From: Ruminococcus flavefaciens
GTDB taxonomy: Bacteria > Bacillota > Clostridia > Oscillospirales > Ruminococcaceae
NCBI GenBank assembly: GCA_902760805.1
Contig: CACWHY010000003.1
Coordinates: forward strand, 122,635 to 186,634
DNA length: 64,000 nucleotides
Reading direction: 5' to 3'
Positions 1 through 8,711 of this stretch are shown piece after piece (the first letter of the stretch is position 1; each line of letters starts with the position of its first letter). The position numbers and the translations under genes are program-made. Under the pieces are notes generated by a model that worked only from the letters and a program-made list of their open reading frames with translations, searched no databases and had not been told where the DNA came from.

Positions 1-202
1 TCTTATAGTAGAGCCTCTCGCTCTCCCATTTTTCCAGAGTCTCAGGCTCTCTCTTGGGGAGATTTCCTCTCATGGGGAAATCGGTCTTCGGTAAATTAAG
101 GGTAGAATTGTAATCCTGTGCCATTGTATCCTGATCCCGCCATTAGGCAGGATCCTCCTTTCAAGCTATTTGCGGTTTTAGAGGAGCAGTCAGCCGCTCC
201 TC
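1..202 (-). promoter_or_regulatory. Structured region downstream of divIVA, possible 5' leader of the next gene
   Basis: No gene is supported here. On the minus strand, after divIVA ends, there are four inverted repeats: 181-187 with 196-202, 133-141 with 146-154 (one G-U pair), 61-67 with 76-82 (GATTTCC/GGAAATC), and 10-16 with 44-50 (AGAGCCT/AGGCTCT). None is followed by a clear T-run, so the region is not an obvious terminator. In many Firmicutes divIVA is followed by ileS, which often carries a T-box leader. A structured leader is therefore plausible, but the diagnostic T-box sequence is not visible and would lie outside the window. Confidence 0.3.
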
Positions 203-215
203 CTCAAGATCTTGC

Positions 216-779
216 TTATTCAGCGTCCTCTTCCTCAGAGGCTGCAACTGCTGCTGCGATCTCCTCAGCTGTCTCATTGTCAGCAGCTGCTGAGTCCTCG
301 ATGGTCTCGGGCATAGATGAGATGAGCTCCAGGTGGCTCTTGTACATATCGAAGAGGCTCTTCTTGAAATCAGCTACCTGCTGCTGAGCCTCGATGAGAG
401 CTTCCTTCTCCTTAGCGATCTCAAGACGGTTCTTCTCCATAGCCTCAGCGTGCTGACGAACGGCCTCGTCCTCCAGCTCGTCTGCCTTAGCCTGAGCCTC
501 AGCCAGGATCTTCTCAGCCTTTTCGTTAGCCTCGTCGATCACCTGGTGGCCCTGCTTCTGAGCGCCCAGAAGAGCATCCTTGAGAGCGTCCTCATCCTTC
601 ATATACTCTCTTACCTTGTCGGCAAGGATCTGGATCTTATTGTTAGCCTCGGCACGCTCACGCTCCATCTCGTCAAGCTCTGCCTCCAGCTGAGTGAGGA
701 ATTCGTCGATCTCCTCCTGCTTATAGCCGAAAGCGGCCTTTTCAAATCTCTTATTTCTGACGTCCTTTGAAGTAATCAT
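216..779 (-). CDS. divIVA: DivIVA-family cell-division/polarity protein
   Basis: This 187-residue protein starts with the DivIVA N-terminal pattern: a KRFEKAAFGYKQEEIDEFL segment at about residues 11-29, which in the family forms the membrane-binding lipid-binding head. It continues as a long heptad-rich coiled coil to about residue 155 and ends in an acidic, alanine-rich tail. DivIVA marks curved membrane at septa and poles and recruits partners there. It is the last gene visible in the sepF-ylmH-divIVA group, the usual order in Firmicutes. The gene starts 12 bases downstream of ylmH, preceded by a GAGGTG site, so it is probably cotranscribed. Confidence 0.93.
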   Translation of the reverse strand: MITSKDVRNKRFEKAAFGYKQEEIDEFLTQLEAELDEMERERAEANNKIQILADKVREYMKDEDALKDALLGAQKQGHQVIDEANEKAEKILAEAQAKADELEDEAVRQHAEAMEKNRLEIAKEKEALIEAQQQVADFKKSLFDMYKSHLELISSMPETIEDSAAADNETAEEIAAAVAASEEEDAE

Positions 780-791
780 AATAATTCACCT

Positions 792-1550
792 CTAAATAAA
801 TTTTCGCAGGTTTATGTGTACACGGCCCTTTTTTGTTTCGCCGCCTATACCTGAAAGAATAAATCTTCCGCTGCCTCTGATCGACAGCACATCTCCCTCG
901 CATATCTCCTGAGAGACACCCGAAGGCGGGAAGTGATTGACCTCCACCTTGTCGCTGCGGATAAGTCCGGCAGCCTTTTCACGGCTCACATTAGCCGCAA
1001 GGGAAACAACGCAGTCCAGCCGCAGGGAAGCCACTGTTCCGCTTATCTCCTTGAACTCCTGAGAGGTATCCATCTGGAAGGGCAGGTCTGTGCTGACCTT
1101 TACTCCCACACGGCCGATCTTAGTGACCGCCGATGACAGGTCCTTTGCCGCCACATCGGTGACGAAGGCCTGTGTAAGGCCCTCTCCGGTGATTATATCG
1201 CCGATAGTCTCACGCTTGAGCCTGGCTCCCATGAATGAGCCCAGAAAATCCCTGTGGGTGAGGCTGTCCTCATTTCGGTAGGAGAAGCTGAGGCACACCA
1301 TGGGGAATCCCTCCATGATATAGTCCTGACAGTAGTCGGGATACACCGCCAGCATTTTCCGCCTGGCCTCGGGGAAGCCGCCCCATAGCAGGTATCTCAG
1401 TCCGCCGCAGTTCCTGGAGCACCACTGCTCTGCAATGACGCACTGTCTCTCGTCCAAAAAGTGGGAGAAGACCCCTGCGCCGGAGCGCTCTGCACGGAAT
1501 GTCAGGTCTGAGAGCCTGGCCTCAAAGAGCTTATCGGCAGGATCGTTCAT
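792..1550 (-). CDS. ylmH: YlmH-family S4-domain RNA-binding protein
   Basis: The 252-residue product has the YlmH architecture: an N-terminal region of about 80 residues, a central domain containing the GFPMVCLSFSYRNEDSLTHRDFLG-type segment (residues about 100-124), and a C-terminal S4 RNA-binding domain from about 185 to 245, with VSREKAAGLIRSDKVEVN and a GDVLSIRGSGRF stretch. YlmH proteins bind RNA or ribosomes, and in Bacillus have been linked to ribosome rescue, while the gene sits in the division cluster. Its start shares one base with the sepF stop, indicating translational coupling. The exact role in this organism is inferred from the family. Confidence 0.9.
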   Translation of the reverse strand: MNDPADKLFEARLSDLTFRAERSGAGVFSHFLDERQCVIAEQWCSRNCGGLRYLLWGGFPEARRKMLAVYPDYCQDYIMEGFPMVCLSFSYRNEDSLTHRDFLGSFMGARLKRETIGDIITGEGLTQAFVTDVAAKDLSSAVTKIGRVGVKVSTDLPFQMDTSQEFKEISGTVASLRLDCVVSLAANVSREKAAGLIRSDKVEVNHFPPSGVSQEICEGDVLSIRGSGRFILSGIGGETKKGRVHINLRKFI

Positions 1551-2017
1551 CAGATGAATACGCCGTTGTTCTCCAGCTCGCCAACCAGATCCTCACCGAT
1601 GAAGCCTACGTTGTAGGGGGTGATGATGTAGGTCAGGTTAGCAACAGGCTTGAGGCTGCCGCCGTTTGCGTAAGCGACGCCAACGAGGAAGTCGATGATA
1701 CGGCGCTTGTTCTCAGGGGAAGCTGTCTCAAGGTTGAGCACAACGGTCTTCTTAGCGATAAGGTGGTCAGCGATCTGCTTAGCATCTGTGAAAGCGGAGG
1801 GCTTTACCAGAACTACCTGGAGCTGAGCTGTTGTCTGGATGTTCACTACCTTGTTTCTTCTGCCGGTAGGATTGCCCTCAGCAACAGGCTCCTCACGGTC
1901 GCTTCTGTCGTATGTAGGACGATCCATGTGGTCGCCTCTTACAGGAGCATCGTTCAGATCTCCGTCCTCGTCCTCTGCTGCAAAGAAAAATTCCTTGATG
2001 TTCTCGAAAAGTTTCAT
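1550..2017 (-). CDS. sepF: Cell-division protein SepF
   Basis: The predicted 155-residue protein begins MKLFENIKEFFFAAEDEDG, matching the short amphipathic membrane-binding helix of SepF. A polar linker to about residue 60 follows, then the conserved domain: VVNIQTTAQLQVVLVKPSAF, a segment with HLIAKKTVVLNLE, and RRIIDFLVGVAYANGG. SepF tethers FtsZ filaments to the membrane and assists septum formation. I chose the ATG at 2017 because GGAGA lies at proper distance and the known N-terminus starts there; an upstream in-frame ATG would add seven residues without family support. It precedes ylmH and follows yggS, the usual order. Confidence 0.93.
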   Translation of the reverse strand: MKLFENIKEFFFAAEDEDGDLNDAPVRGDHMDRPTYDRSDREEPVAEGNPTGRRNKVVNIQTTAQLQVVLVKPSAFTDAKQIADHLIAKKTVVLNLETASPENKRRIIDFLVGVAYANGGSLKPVANLTYIITPYNVGFIGEDLVGELENNGVFI

Positions 2018-2096
2018 AATTTTCTCCATTCTCCGCATATCTTTAATTCGCCCGCCGGAATATATGCGGATCGTTCCGGTGCGATAAAGGGTCTGG

Positions 2097-2786
2097 TCAT
2101 TTGGAGTAGTCTCTTGCGCCGAAAAGGCCTGTGCCTATCCGGACTATAGTTGAGCCGTGGGCGATCGCCTCGGCGTAGTCATGAGTCATGCCCATGGAAA
2201 GCTCGTCCATGGAAACTCCCTGCAAGCTCTGGTCGGAGATCTTGTGGAAGAGCTCCTCCATGCGCCCCAGGAAGATGTCGCTGTCGGTTGGTGGCGGAAT
2301 GGTCATGAGGCCCTTCACCCTTATGCCTTCAAGCTCTGCGGCCTGTTCCAGAAGAGGGACTAGTTCTTCAGGAGAAACGCCGCTTTTTGACTCTTCACCG
2401 CCGATATTCACCTCACACAGAACGTCCGTAACGACGCCCTTTGCCAAGGACAGGCGGCTTATCTCGGAGGCCAGCCTGATACTGTCCACTGACTGTATCA
2501 TGGTGACACTGCCGATGATGTATTTCACTTTATTTGTCTGCAAATGCCCGATCATGTGGACCTCTGCGGACTTATCATAGCTTTCCTGCTTCGAGAGGAA
2601 TTCCTGCACACGGTTCTCGCCCAGAAGGTCTATGCCCAGGCTAATGGCGTGGTTGACAGCCTCGGGAGGAACAGTCTTAGTCACCGCCATGATCCTTGGA
2701 GAGGTGCCTGCCTTAGCCGCAGCCTCGCCTGCTCTCTGGCGGATAACACGCAGGTTTTCGTCGATATAGCTGAAATTATTGTCCAT
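2097..2786 (-). CDS. YggS/PLPBP family pyridoxal phosphate homeostasis protein
   Basis: This 229-residue protein has the YggS hallmarks: AVTKTVPPEAVNHAI with the PLP-binding lysine at about residue 36, a GENRVQEF motif, HMIGHLQTNKVKY, and the phosphate-binding SMGMTHDYAEAI followed by VRIGTGLFG. Members bind PLP on a TIM-barrel like alanine racemase domain I but have no established catalytic activity; they buffer PLP and affect amino-acid balance. The ATG at 2786 is chosen since the protein then begins at the usual family position; it lies 11 bases inside the upstream HlyD-like gene, implying coupling. Genomic linkage to sepF is common. Confidence 0.92.
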   Translation of the reverse strand: MDNNFSYIDENLRVIRQRAGEAAAKAGTSPRIMAVTKTVPPEAVNHAISLGIDLLGENRVQEFLSKQESYDKSAEVHMIGHLQTNKVKYIIGSVTMIQSVDSIRLASEISRLSLAKGVVTDVLCEVNIGGEESKSGVSPEELVPLLEQAAELEGIRVKGLMTIPPPTDSDIFLGRMEELFHKISDQSLQGVSMDELSMGMTHDYAEAIAHGSTIVRIGTGLFGARDYSK

Positions 2787-4062
2787 TAGAATCAACACCC
2801 TCAAGAATTATATCATCATAAAGAGTAAGGTAATCCGGGTCGTTTTCGTGGAGCTTTGACAGCACATAATCGCTGCCCTCATAGATAACGTCGATCTTTT
2901 TGAACTCCACCTGCTCGCCCTTCAAGATATAAACGCCCTTGCAGCTGACCGTATTCGCCGTAGTAGCTTCAGTGGGCTCCTGGCCCTCTACAGGCTCGGG
3001 GGTCTCAGTCACATCTGCAAATCGGATGGCCTCACGGGGGACCTTCAGTCCACGGTAGCTGCCCTTGACCAGCTCCACGTTCTCAACACGGTGCTGAACA
3101 AGGTCATAGTTGAACTCACTGCACGAAATGATGAAGATGCTCTCCTTGGGGTCGCCGCTGTCCCTGATGTCGGTGATCACCGCATCATACAGGTCTGCGC
3201 CGTTGTCGAAGCGGAGCTTGAGCTCCTCGCCCACAGCAAACTCCTTTCGGGAGTTGTCCATGATGCCTGCCAGGTACCAGCCGTAGCCCTCGATGAGCTT
3301 GCCCACGATCTTGTCGTCCTCAAGGCGTTCGTCAGTGATGCGCCTGAGCTCGTCGACCGTGATGCTGTCCAGCTTATCAGGGGTGAGCTCCTCCTCATAG
3401 CCGTCTGCGTAGCTCACGAAATAGGCCGGTCTGTCCGAGGTCTTGACCTCAGTGGGAGAAACAGCCTTTGCGCTGAGCTGAGCCAGCTGAGTATTTATAT
3501 CCGAGATCTGCTGATCAAAATTAGCGACCTCATTGGTGATGATCTGGTATGTACTCATTTCCACAAGGAGCTCTTCCATCTCGCTGCGAAGGGCAGTATA
3601 GTCCTTCATATCCCTGTCGTAGATCAGGCTGCGGTAGCACTCAGAGATGCTGTCGGACAGCACCGAAGGCTGTGCGGCCTGGAGCGTACCGGGATTCTGG
3701 ATCTTTTTGAGGATATCCAGCTGCTTGGTAAGGCTCTCGATCTCACGGTAGATACCGATCTGCTCGTCATTGGGATAGACGTTAGCGATGACTGTGCCGT
3801 TGCCCAGCTTTCCGCCGTCAGCAACTGCATAGCTCAGGGCTCCTGAGCCGCTGTAGGTCAGCACCTGCTCGTCCCTGATGAAAACGCCTCTCATAGAGCG
3901 TGAGGCAGAGGCCTCAGCCAAAAGCGCAACGTTTGTGGAGCTTTCTCTGTTGCGGAAATTATAAACGATACTAATGAACACGATCAGCAGCAGGATCAGC
4001 ACGAGATTTCGCAGCATTTTTACGATGAAGCTGCTCTCGGATCTGTTAGTTGTTGAGCGCAT
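2776..4062 (-). CDS. HlyD-like single-pass membrane protein with coiled coil
   Basis: The 428-residue protein has one N-terminal transmembrane helix at about residues 16-35 (NLVLILLLIVFISIVYNF), then a probable barrel-sandwich half (ASRSMRGVFIRDEQVLTYSGSGALSY), a coiled coil from about 100 to 200, and C-terminal beta-rich segments including GLKVPREAIRF and GVYILKGEQVEFKKIDV. This resembles the HlyD/RND adaptor layout. No ABC exporter lies beside it. Homologs sit next to yggS-sepF in clostridia, suggesting an envelope or division role, but the function is not known. It lies 14 bases after hfq and overlaps yggS, consistent with an operon. Confidence 0.75.
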   Translation of the reverse strand: MRSTTNRSESSFIVKMLRNLVLILLLIVFISIVYNFRNRESSTNVALLAEASASRSMRGVFIRDEQVLTYSGSGALSYAVADGGKLGNGTVIANVYPNDEQIGIYREIESLTKQLDILKKIQNPGTLQAAQPSVLSDSISECYRSLIYDRDMKDYTALRSEMEELLVEMSTYQIITNEVANFDQQISDINTQLAQLSAKAVSPTEVKTSDRPAYFVSYADGYEEELTPDKLDSITVDELRRITDERLEDDKIVGKLIEGYGWYLAGIMDNSRKEFAVGEELKLRFDNGADLYDAVITDIRDSGDPKESIFIISCSEFNYDLVQHRVENVELVKGSYRGLKVPREAIRFADVTETPEPVEGQEPTEATTANTVSCKGVYILKGEQVEFKKIDVIYEGSDYVLSKLHENDPDYLTLYDDIILEGVDSNGQ

Positions 4063-4076
4063 CCGTTATCACCGTC

Positions 4077-4316
4077 TCAGTCGTTCTTCTCAGAAGCGTC
4101 CAGGATAGAAACGGGACGTGAGGGAATGATAGTAGAGATAGCGTGCTTATATACCAGCTGCTGCTTGCCGTCGCAGTCGAAAATGGCAACGTAGGCATCG
4201 AAACCTCTTACCATGCCCTTGAACTGGAAGCCGTTAGTCAGGATGATCGTAACGACGATCTTGTCCTTTCTGCACTGGTTGAGGAAAACGTCCTGCAAGT
4301 TGATAGTTTTGTTCAT
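4077..4316 (-). CDS. hfq: RNA chaperone Hfq
   Basis: This 79-residue protein has both Sm motifs of Hfq: [19 protein letters not shown], the [19 protein letters not shown] strand pair, and [14 protein letters not shown] (proximal-face KHA motif). Hfq forms hexameric rings that bind small RNAs and mRNAs. The start at 4316 gives the usual MNKTINLQ N-terminus. It lies downstream of miaA, the conserved miaA-hfq order, with a 74-base gap. The tail after residue 70 is short and acidic (DASEKND), as in other Firmicutes, and lacks the long disordered tail of enterobacterial Hfq. Confidence 0.95.
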   Translation of the reverse strand: MNKTINLQDVFLNQCRKDKIVVTIILTNGFQFKGMVRGFDAYVAIFDCDGKQQLVYKHAISTIIPSRPVSILDASEKND

Positions 4317-4390
4317 ACACATTCTCCATTCTATTTAGTTTGATGTATTAACTATTCCCAAAGGGATAAAAATACACACAATACATTATA

Positions 4391-5341
4391 TCATACATTT
4401 CTATAATTTGCTATAGCTTTTTTGGATTTTTCCAAAATTTCATTCATTTTACCAAAATCCTCAATAATAATCCACCTGATACGTTCATTTCTTCTAAACC
4501 AAGTTAGCTGTCTTTTGGCGTATCTTCGGGTCTCCTGCTGGATCGTGGCGATACAGTCCTCAAGGCTTGCGCTGCCCTCGAAATAGGGGATCAGCTCCTT
4601 AAAACCGATGGCGTTGGCGGAGGTCTTCATGCCGCCCTCCTGCCAGAGAGATCTGGCCTCCTCCACAAGACCGGCAGCCGCCATTTCCTCTACACGGCGG
4701 TCGATGCGGGCGTAGAGAGTGCTCCTCTCGGCGCAGTCAAGGCCTAAGATCAGGCTGTCGTAGGGGCTTTCCTCAGTGCGGCTCTCGGCCTTTAGCTGGG
4801 AGAACTTCTTCCCCGTAACGTGAATCACCTCCAGGGCTCTGACAACTCTCACCAGGTTGTTCATGTGGATCGACTGAGCTGCCTCCGGGTCGGCCTGGAC
4901 CAGCCTTTCGTAGAGAGCTGCGTTGCCCTCGTTTTTGGCCAGTTCATACAGTGAGCTTCGATACTCCTCATCGCTCTTTACTTCGGAAAACCGCACATTT
5001 TCCAGCAATGAGTCGATGTACAGACCTGTTCCCCCTACGATGATCGGCAGCTTCCCCCGGGAGAGCACCTCACCTATCTTCTCCTTGGCCATGATCACAT
5101 AGTCCGCCACGCTGAAGGGAGTGCTCCGGTCGATAACGCCGATCAGGTGATGAGGGATGCCCTGCATCTCCTCCTGAGTTGGCTTTGCGGAGGCTATATC
5201 CATGCCCTTGTAGATCTGCATGGAGTCCGCCGAGATCACCTCTCCCCCATATTCCTTGGCCAGCTCTATGCCCAGTCTGGTCTTGCCGGAGGCCGTAGGT
5301 CCGGCTATCGCAAGGACGAATGGCTTATCCTTTCCGCTCAT
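4391..5341 (-). CDS. miaA: tRNA dimethylallyltransferase MiaA
   Basis: The 316-residue enzyme transfers a dimethylallyl group to N6 of A37 in tRNAs reading U-starting codons. Visible are the P-loop GPTASGKTRLG (about 14-24), SADSMQIYKGMDIASAKPT, PHHLIGV, IIVGGTGLYIDSLL, and the C-terminal ETRRYAKRQLTWFRR motif. Length is normal. MiaB, which acts next on the same base (ms2i6A), is encoded upstream on the same strand at 13100-14479, so both steps of the pathway are in one gene series. The start overlaps the 3' end of the small membrane gene by 17 bases. Confidence 0.96.
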   Translation of the reverse strand: MSGKDKPFVLAIAGPTASGKTRLGIELAKEYGGEVISADSMQIYKGMDIASAKPTQEEMQGIPHHLIGVIDRSTPFSVADYVIMAKEKIGEVLSRGKLPIIVGGTGLYIDSLLENVRFSEVKSDEEYRSSLYELAKNEGNAALYERLVQADPEAAQSIHMNNLVRVVRALEVIHVTGKKFSQLKAESRTEESPYDSLILGLDCAERSTLYARIDRRVEEMAAAGLVEEARSLWQEGGMKTSANAIGFKELIPYFEGSASLEDCIATIQQETRRYAKRQLTWFRRNERIRWIIIEDFGKMNEILEKSKKAIANYRNV

Positions 5342-5498
5342 CCTCTTCCTCCTTCTGCTTCTTGAGCCTTTTGTTCAGTAAATGCGAAGAAACGGCAGTT
5401 ATGGTCACACACACTGCCGCTCCGATAATAAGGACTGCTGCGAAGAGCTTGTAGCTCGCCTCCAGCAGCACACCAAGATCTGCAAGAAAAAAACTCAT
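5325..5498 (-). CDS. Small single-pass membrane protein of unknown function
   Basis: This 57-residue protein starts MSFFLADLGVLLEASYKLF, has one hydrophobic helix (about residues 15-38) and ends in a highly charged tail, LKKQKEEEDERKG. I chose the ATG at 5498 because GGAGG lies seven bases upstream; an in-frame ATG at 5519 lacks such a site. It overlaps miaA by 17 bases. I do not recognise a family. Position between mutL and miaA suggests cotranscription, not function. Confidence 0.55.
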   Translation of the reverse strand: MSFFLADLGVLLEASYKLFAAVLIIGAAVCVTITAVSSHLLNKRLKKQKEEEDERKG

Positions 5499-5515
5499 CC
5501 AAAGTCCTCCAAAGC

Positions 5516-5800
5516 TCATGCAGCGCTGCTCTTGTCGCTGTCTGATCGGGTCTCCTGAATGATCTCTTCGCAATTTCTCCGAAGGATCCTGTCCCTCAGC
5601 TTGATCAGACCGGCAGCGCAGATCGAGGCTGCCATGACTCCCGGCACGAATGCCACGGAGAAGACCATCACAGCCCTGATGATCCTGTTCCTGGTCCTCA
5701 GGATATGGGGCTTTTTGAAAAACAGAGCCATGACCAGTACGAATGCCACAGCAAATCCAACTGCTGCAATGAGCAGTTTTTTCACAGTTTCGTGCTTCAT
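5516..5800 (-). CDS. Small membrane protein, two predicted helices
   Basis: The 94-residue protein has two hydrophobic segments, about 8-26 (LIAAVGFAVAFVLVMALFF) and 40-64 (AVMVFSVAFVPGVMAASICAAGLI), separated by a basic loop, and a charged C-terminus. The start at 5800 has AAAGGAG at good spacing and lies just after the mutL stop at 5812. No family is recognised. It and the following 57-residue membrane protein form a pair of small membrane genes between mutL and miaA. Confidence 0.6.
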   Translation of the reverse strand: MKHETVKKLLIAAVGFAVAFVLVMALFFKKPHILRTRNRIIRAVMVFSVAFVPGVMAASICAAGLIKLRDRILRRNCEEIIQETRSDSDKSSAA

Positions 5801-5811
5801 GATGTCTCCTT

Positions 5812-7830
5812 TCAAGTCCGTCTGAACTGGTGGTCCAGGTTGTATTTGCTCATGGTGAACATGACCGGTCTGCCGTGGGGACAATGACGGATCCGCTCGT
5901 CATTGCAGACCTGCTCGCAAAGGGCAAGCATCTCCTCGGGAGTATTCTTGTCGCCCTGCTTGATAGCGGCCTTGCAGGCCATTGTGTGGAGCATATCGTC
6001 CAAAACGCCGGACTGGGGCGACTGCTTGTGCATACAGAGATTGTCAGCCACCTCGCAGATGATGTCCTCCATGTCAAGCTCCATAACGAATGTGGGAACA
6101 GCCGTTGCCACCACGCAGGGGCGCTGTGACAGGTCAAATGCGAAGCCTAAGTCCTCCAGCAGCTCGGTGTTGTTCTCGATGGCGCTGAATTCCTCGCCGG
6201 TGAGCAGCACCTTGACTCCTGTCAGGAGTCTCTGGCTGAACTGCCGGCAATTTCGGCTGCGCAGGCGCTCGAAGATGATCCGCTCATGGGCAGCGTGCTT
6301 GTCGATGATGATCAGCTTGTCGCCGCTCTCGGCGATGACGTAGAGGCCGAAAGCCTCGCCGATCACCCGGATATTTGGGAATTCCTCCTTCACCGCAAAG
6401 GGCTGGGCAGGCTCCGGCAGCTTAGGCGCCGGGGACTGGTGGAGGGACTGCTGGCTGATGTAGCGGAAGCCCTCAACGGCCTCCGGCTCCTCCGTCTCAT
6501 CAGGCACAGTGGGAGCTGACTGCTGTACGGGCTCAGGCTGAACAAATGGAGCTGGCTCCGGCTGGATATGGGAGACCGGCGGCGCATCGAAGTCCGCAGC
6601 TCCCTCAAGTCCCTTCACCTCGGGAGCAAAACCCGGCTCGTCCTCAGAGGGGAGAGGCTGTCTCGGAGGCGGTGTGAAGCTCTGGACAGGCTGCTGTATC
6701 GGCGCCTGCTGAGCGGCCTCCTGCTCCTTCCTGGCGATCTCCTCCACAGGCGTGAAGAAGGACTGCTGGGGCAGCTCCACCGGCTTCTCAGGCTTTTTCG
6801 TCCAGTCCTGCGGAGGCTTCATCTGGAACTCATAGATCAGGCCGTCCTTCATGAGAGCGTTCTTCACGGCGAAGAAGATCGCATCGGAAACAGTCTTTTC
6901 ATCGGTGAAGCGCACCTCCGCCTTGGCCGGGTGGATATTCACGTCCATGGCCGCCGGTGGAAGCTCCACCATGAGCACACAGGCCGGGAATTTCCCCGTC
7001 ATGATAAGGTTGGAATAGGCGTTCTCCAAAGCAGCCGAGCAGAGCCTTGAACGGACGTATCTGCCGTTTACGAAGAAGTTCTGGAAGGCACGGTTGTTTC
7101 TGGAATACAGCGGTTTTATGGTAAATCCCGACACCTTCACTCCCCCGAACTCATACTCCACCGGGATAAGGTCACGGGCGAAGTCCCTGCCGTAGATCGC
7201 ATAGACTGCCGAGAAAAGCTCGCCGTCGCCGGCTGAGTTGAATTCCGTTCGGTTGTCCCTGATGAAGCGGAAGGAGATATTCGGGTGGGAGAGGGTGATC
7301 TTCTGCATGATCTGGCTAACTGCATTGGCCTCTGTTACGTCCTTTTTCATGAACTTCCGTCGGGCCGGGACGTTGTAGAAAAGGTCCCTGATGATGATAG
7401 TAGTGCCGTCGGGACAGCCTCCACGGTCGTGGAGAGTCTCCCGGCTGCCCTCGATAGAGTACAGCGTGCCGTATTCCTCATGCTCCTGCTTGGTCATGAC
7501 CTCCACCCTCGCAACTGCCGAAATAGAGGCAAGAGCCTCTCCTCGGAAGCCCAGAGTGTAGATGTTGTCCAGGTCGTCCTTCTCAGAGATCTTGCTGGTA
7601 GCGTGGCGCAGGAAGGCCGTGGGAACGTCCTCAAAGGACATCCCGCAGCCGTCATCGGTAACACGCATATATGTGGCGCCGCCGTTCTTTATCTCAACGG
7701 TGATGTGCTCGGCGCCGGAGTCGATGGAGTTCTCCACCAGCTCCTTGATGACGGAGGAGGGCCGCTCGATGACCTCTCCGGCAGCTATCAGCTCAGAGAC
7801 CTCCTTGCTAAGTACGTTTATTACAGACAT
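5812..7830 (-). CDS. mutL: DNA mismatch repair protein MutL (endonuclease type)
   Basis: The 672-residue protein has the GHKL ATPase head: ELIAAGEVIERPSSVIKELVEN with the catalytic Glu, DDGCGM, and TLGFRGEALASI. A proline/glutamine-rich linker runs from about 350 to 470. The C-terminal dimerisation domain includes DKHAAHERIIFE (fitting the D[Q/K]HAxxExxxxE metal-binding endonuclease motif), ACKAAIKQGD and CPHGRPVMF. This is the latent-nickase MutL found in bacteria without MutH. It acts with MutS, encoded three genes upstream on the same strand. The ATG at 7830 has AAAGGAG upstream. Confidence 0.96.
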   Translation of the reverse strand: MSVINVLSKEVSELIAAGEVIERPSSVIKELVENSIDSGAEHITVEIKNGGATYMRVTDDGCGMSFEDVPTAFLRHATSKISEKDDLDNIYTLGFRGEALASISAVARVEVMTKQEHEEYGTLYSIEGSRETLHDRGGCPDGTTIIIRDLFYNVPARRKFMKKDVTEANAVSQIMQKITLSHPNISFRFIRDNRTEFNSAGDGELFSAVYAIYGRDFARDLIPVEYEFGGVKVSGFTIKPLYSRNNRAFQNFFVNGRYVRSRLCSAALENAYSNLIMTGKFPACVLMVELPPAAMDVNIHPAKAEVRFTDEKTVSDAIFFAVKNALMKDGLIYEFQMKPPQDWTKKPEKPVELPQQSFFTPVEEIARKEQEAAQQAPIQQPVQSFTPPPRQPLPSEDEPGFAPEVKGLEGAADFDAPPVSHIQPEPAPFVQPEPVQQSAPTVPDETEEPEAVEGFRYISQQSLHQSPAPKLPEPAQPFAVKEEFPNIRVIGEAFGLYVIAESGDKLIIIDKHAAHERIIFERLRSRNCRQFSQRLLTGVKVLLTGEEFSAIENNTELLEDLGFAFDLSQRPCVVATAVPTFVMELDMEDIICEVADNLCMHKQSPQSGVLDDMLHTMACKAAIKQGDKNTPEEMLALCEQVCNDERIRHCPHGRPVMFTMSKYNLDHQFRRT

Positions 7831-7862
7831 TGGCCCTTCTCCTTTCTCAAAATAGTTTCAGT

Positions 7863-8273
7863 TCAGACGTTTGCTGACCACTGCTTCAGCTTGTCAACGA
7901 GAGTCAGCACATTTGACTGCTGATCCGGGAAATTCTTTCCTCCATTTGTGGAGAACTGGATCTTGAAGCGGTACTTCTTGCCGTCGGTCATTCCTCTTAC
8001 GTCCACGATGTATGAGGGCAGAAGGAGCACCTTCTTCACGTCCAGCTTGGTCATTCCCATAGGTGCAAGCTCATAAAGCTCATTGCCCGAGAGAAGGCCG
8101 TTGATAGATACCAGCAGAGTATCTCTGTCAGAGATCGCAGCTCCGCCGTACTTTATGTTTCTGTTTGACGAGAAAAATCCCGAAAGATCGGTGATATTTG
8201 CGCAAACAGGATAGGAGTATCCCACTCCGAACTGGTCAAGTTCTGCTGTAACATTGTCGATCGAGTAACCCAT
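7863..8273 (-). CDS. Conserved protein of unknown function between mutS and mutL
   Basis: The 136-residue soluble protein begins MGYSIDNVTAELDQFGVGYSYP. It has no signal peptide and no hydrophobic helix; predicted strands predominate (TLLVSINGLLSG, VKKVLLLPSYIVDVRGM, YRFKIQFSTNGG). The ATG at 8273 has GGAGG nine bases upstream; an in-frame upstream start would include the ribosome site itself and is rejected. I do not recognise the family. It lies in the mutS-mutL gene series, but nothing in the sequence shows a repair role. Confidence 0.6.
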   Translation of the reverse strand: MGYSIDNVTAELDQFGVGYSYPVCANITDLSGFFSSNRNIKYGGAAISDRDTLLVSINGLLSGNELYELAPMGMTKLDVKKVLLLPSYIVDVRGMTDGKKYRFKIQFSTNGGKNFPDQQSNVLTLVDKLKQWSANV

Positions 8274-8297
8274 TGTTTTTTCCTCCAATAATCAAAA

Positions 8298-8711
8298 TTA
8301 TAGATCTATCTCATTTTCGGAAGGCTTTCGCTTTCCGAACAAAAGATACAGTGAAGCTGCCGGAGATCCGATCAGCAGGAAAGGCGCTAATGCAGCGCCG
8401 GAAGTGCCCTTTCCATAGATGGTGCCGGGCATGAAGGCCAGATAGCTGACCTCCACCTTGTCACCCACCTGGGGCGCCTTGCGCTTGGAATAGATCAGGC
8501 GGTCTTCCTTCTTCTCGTTATCAACGTAGTATTCGATATGTGCGCTGATCTTCGAGCTTTTACGAAGTCTTATACGGCTGGTGACCGTTCCCTCGGTATG
8601 AGTGCCGAAGAGAAGTGCGCCGTAGTGGAGCCCCAGCCCCACGATCCCTATGATGAGCAGCACGATCAGGGCGAATTTAATGATACGGTCGTTCTTCTTG
8701 TCCTTATTCAC
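8298..8711 (-). CDS. DUF3592-like membrane protein
   Basis: This 137-residue protein uses a GTG start at 8711 whose last bases form a GTGA overlap with the mutS stop, with GGGAGG six bases upstream: strong translational coupling. It has two hydrophobic helices, about 11-35 and 106-123. Between them is a beta-rich extracytoplasmic domain with EGTVTSRIRLRKSSKISAHI and GDKVEVSYLAFMPGTIYG, resembling the DUF3592 fold. Function is unknown. Assignment to DUF3592 is by pattern only. Confidence 0.6.
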   Translation of the reverse strand: MNKDKKNDRIIKFALIVLLIIGIVGLGLHYGALLFGTHTEGTVTSRIRLRKSSKISAHIEYYVDNEKKEDRLIYSKRKAPQVGDKVEVSYLAFMPGTIYGKGTSGAALAPFLLIGSPAASLYLLFGKRKPSENEIDL

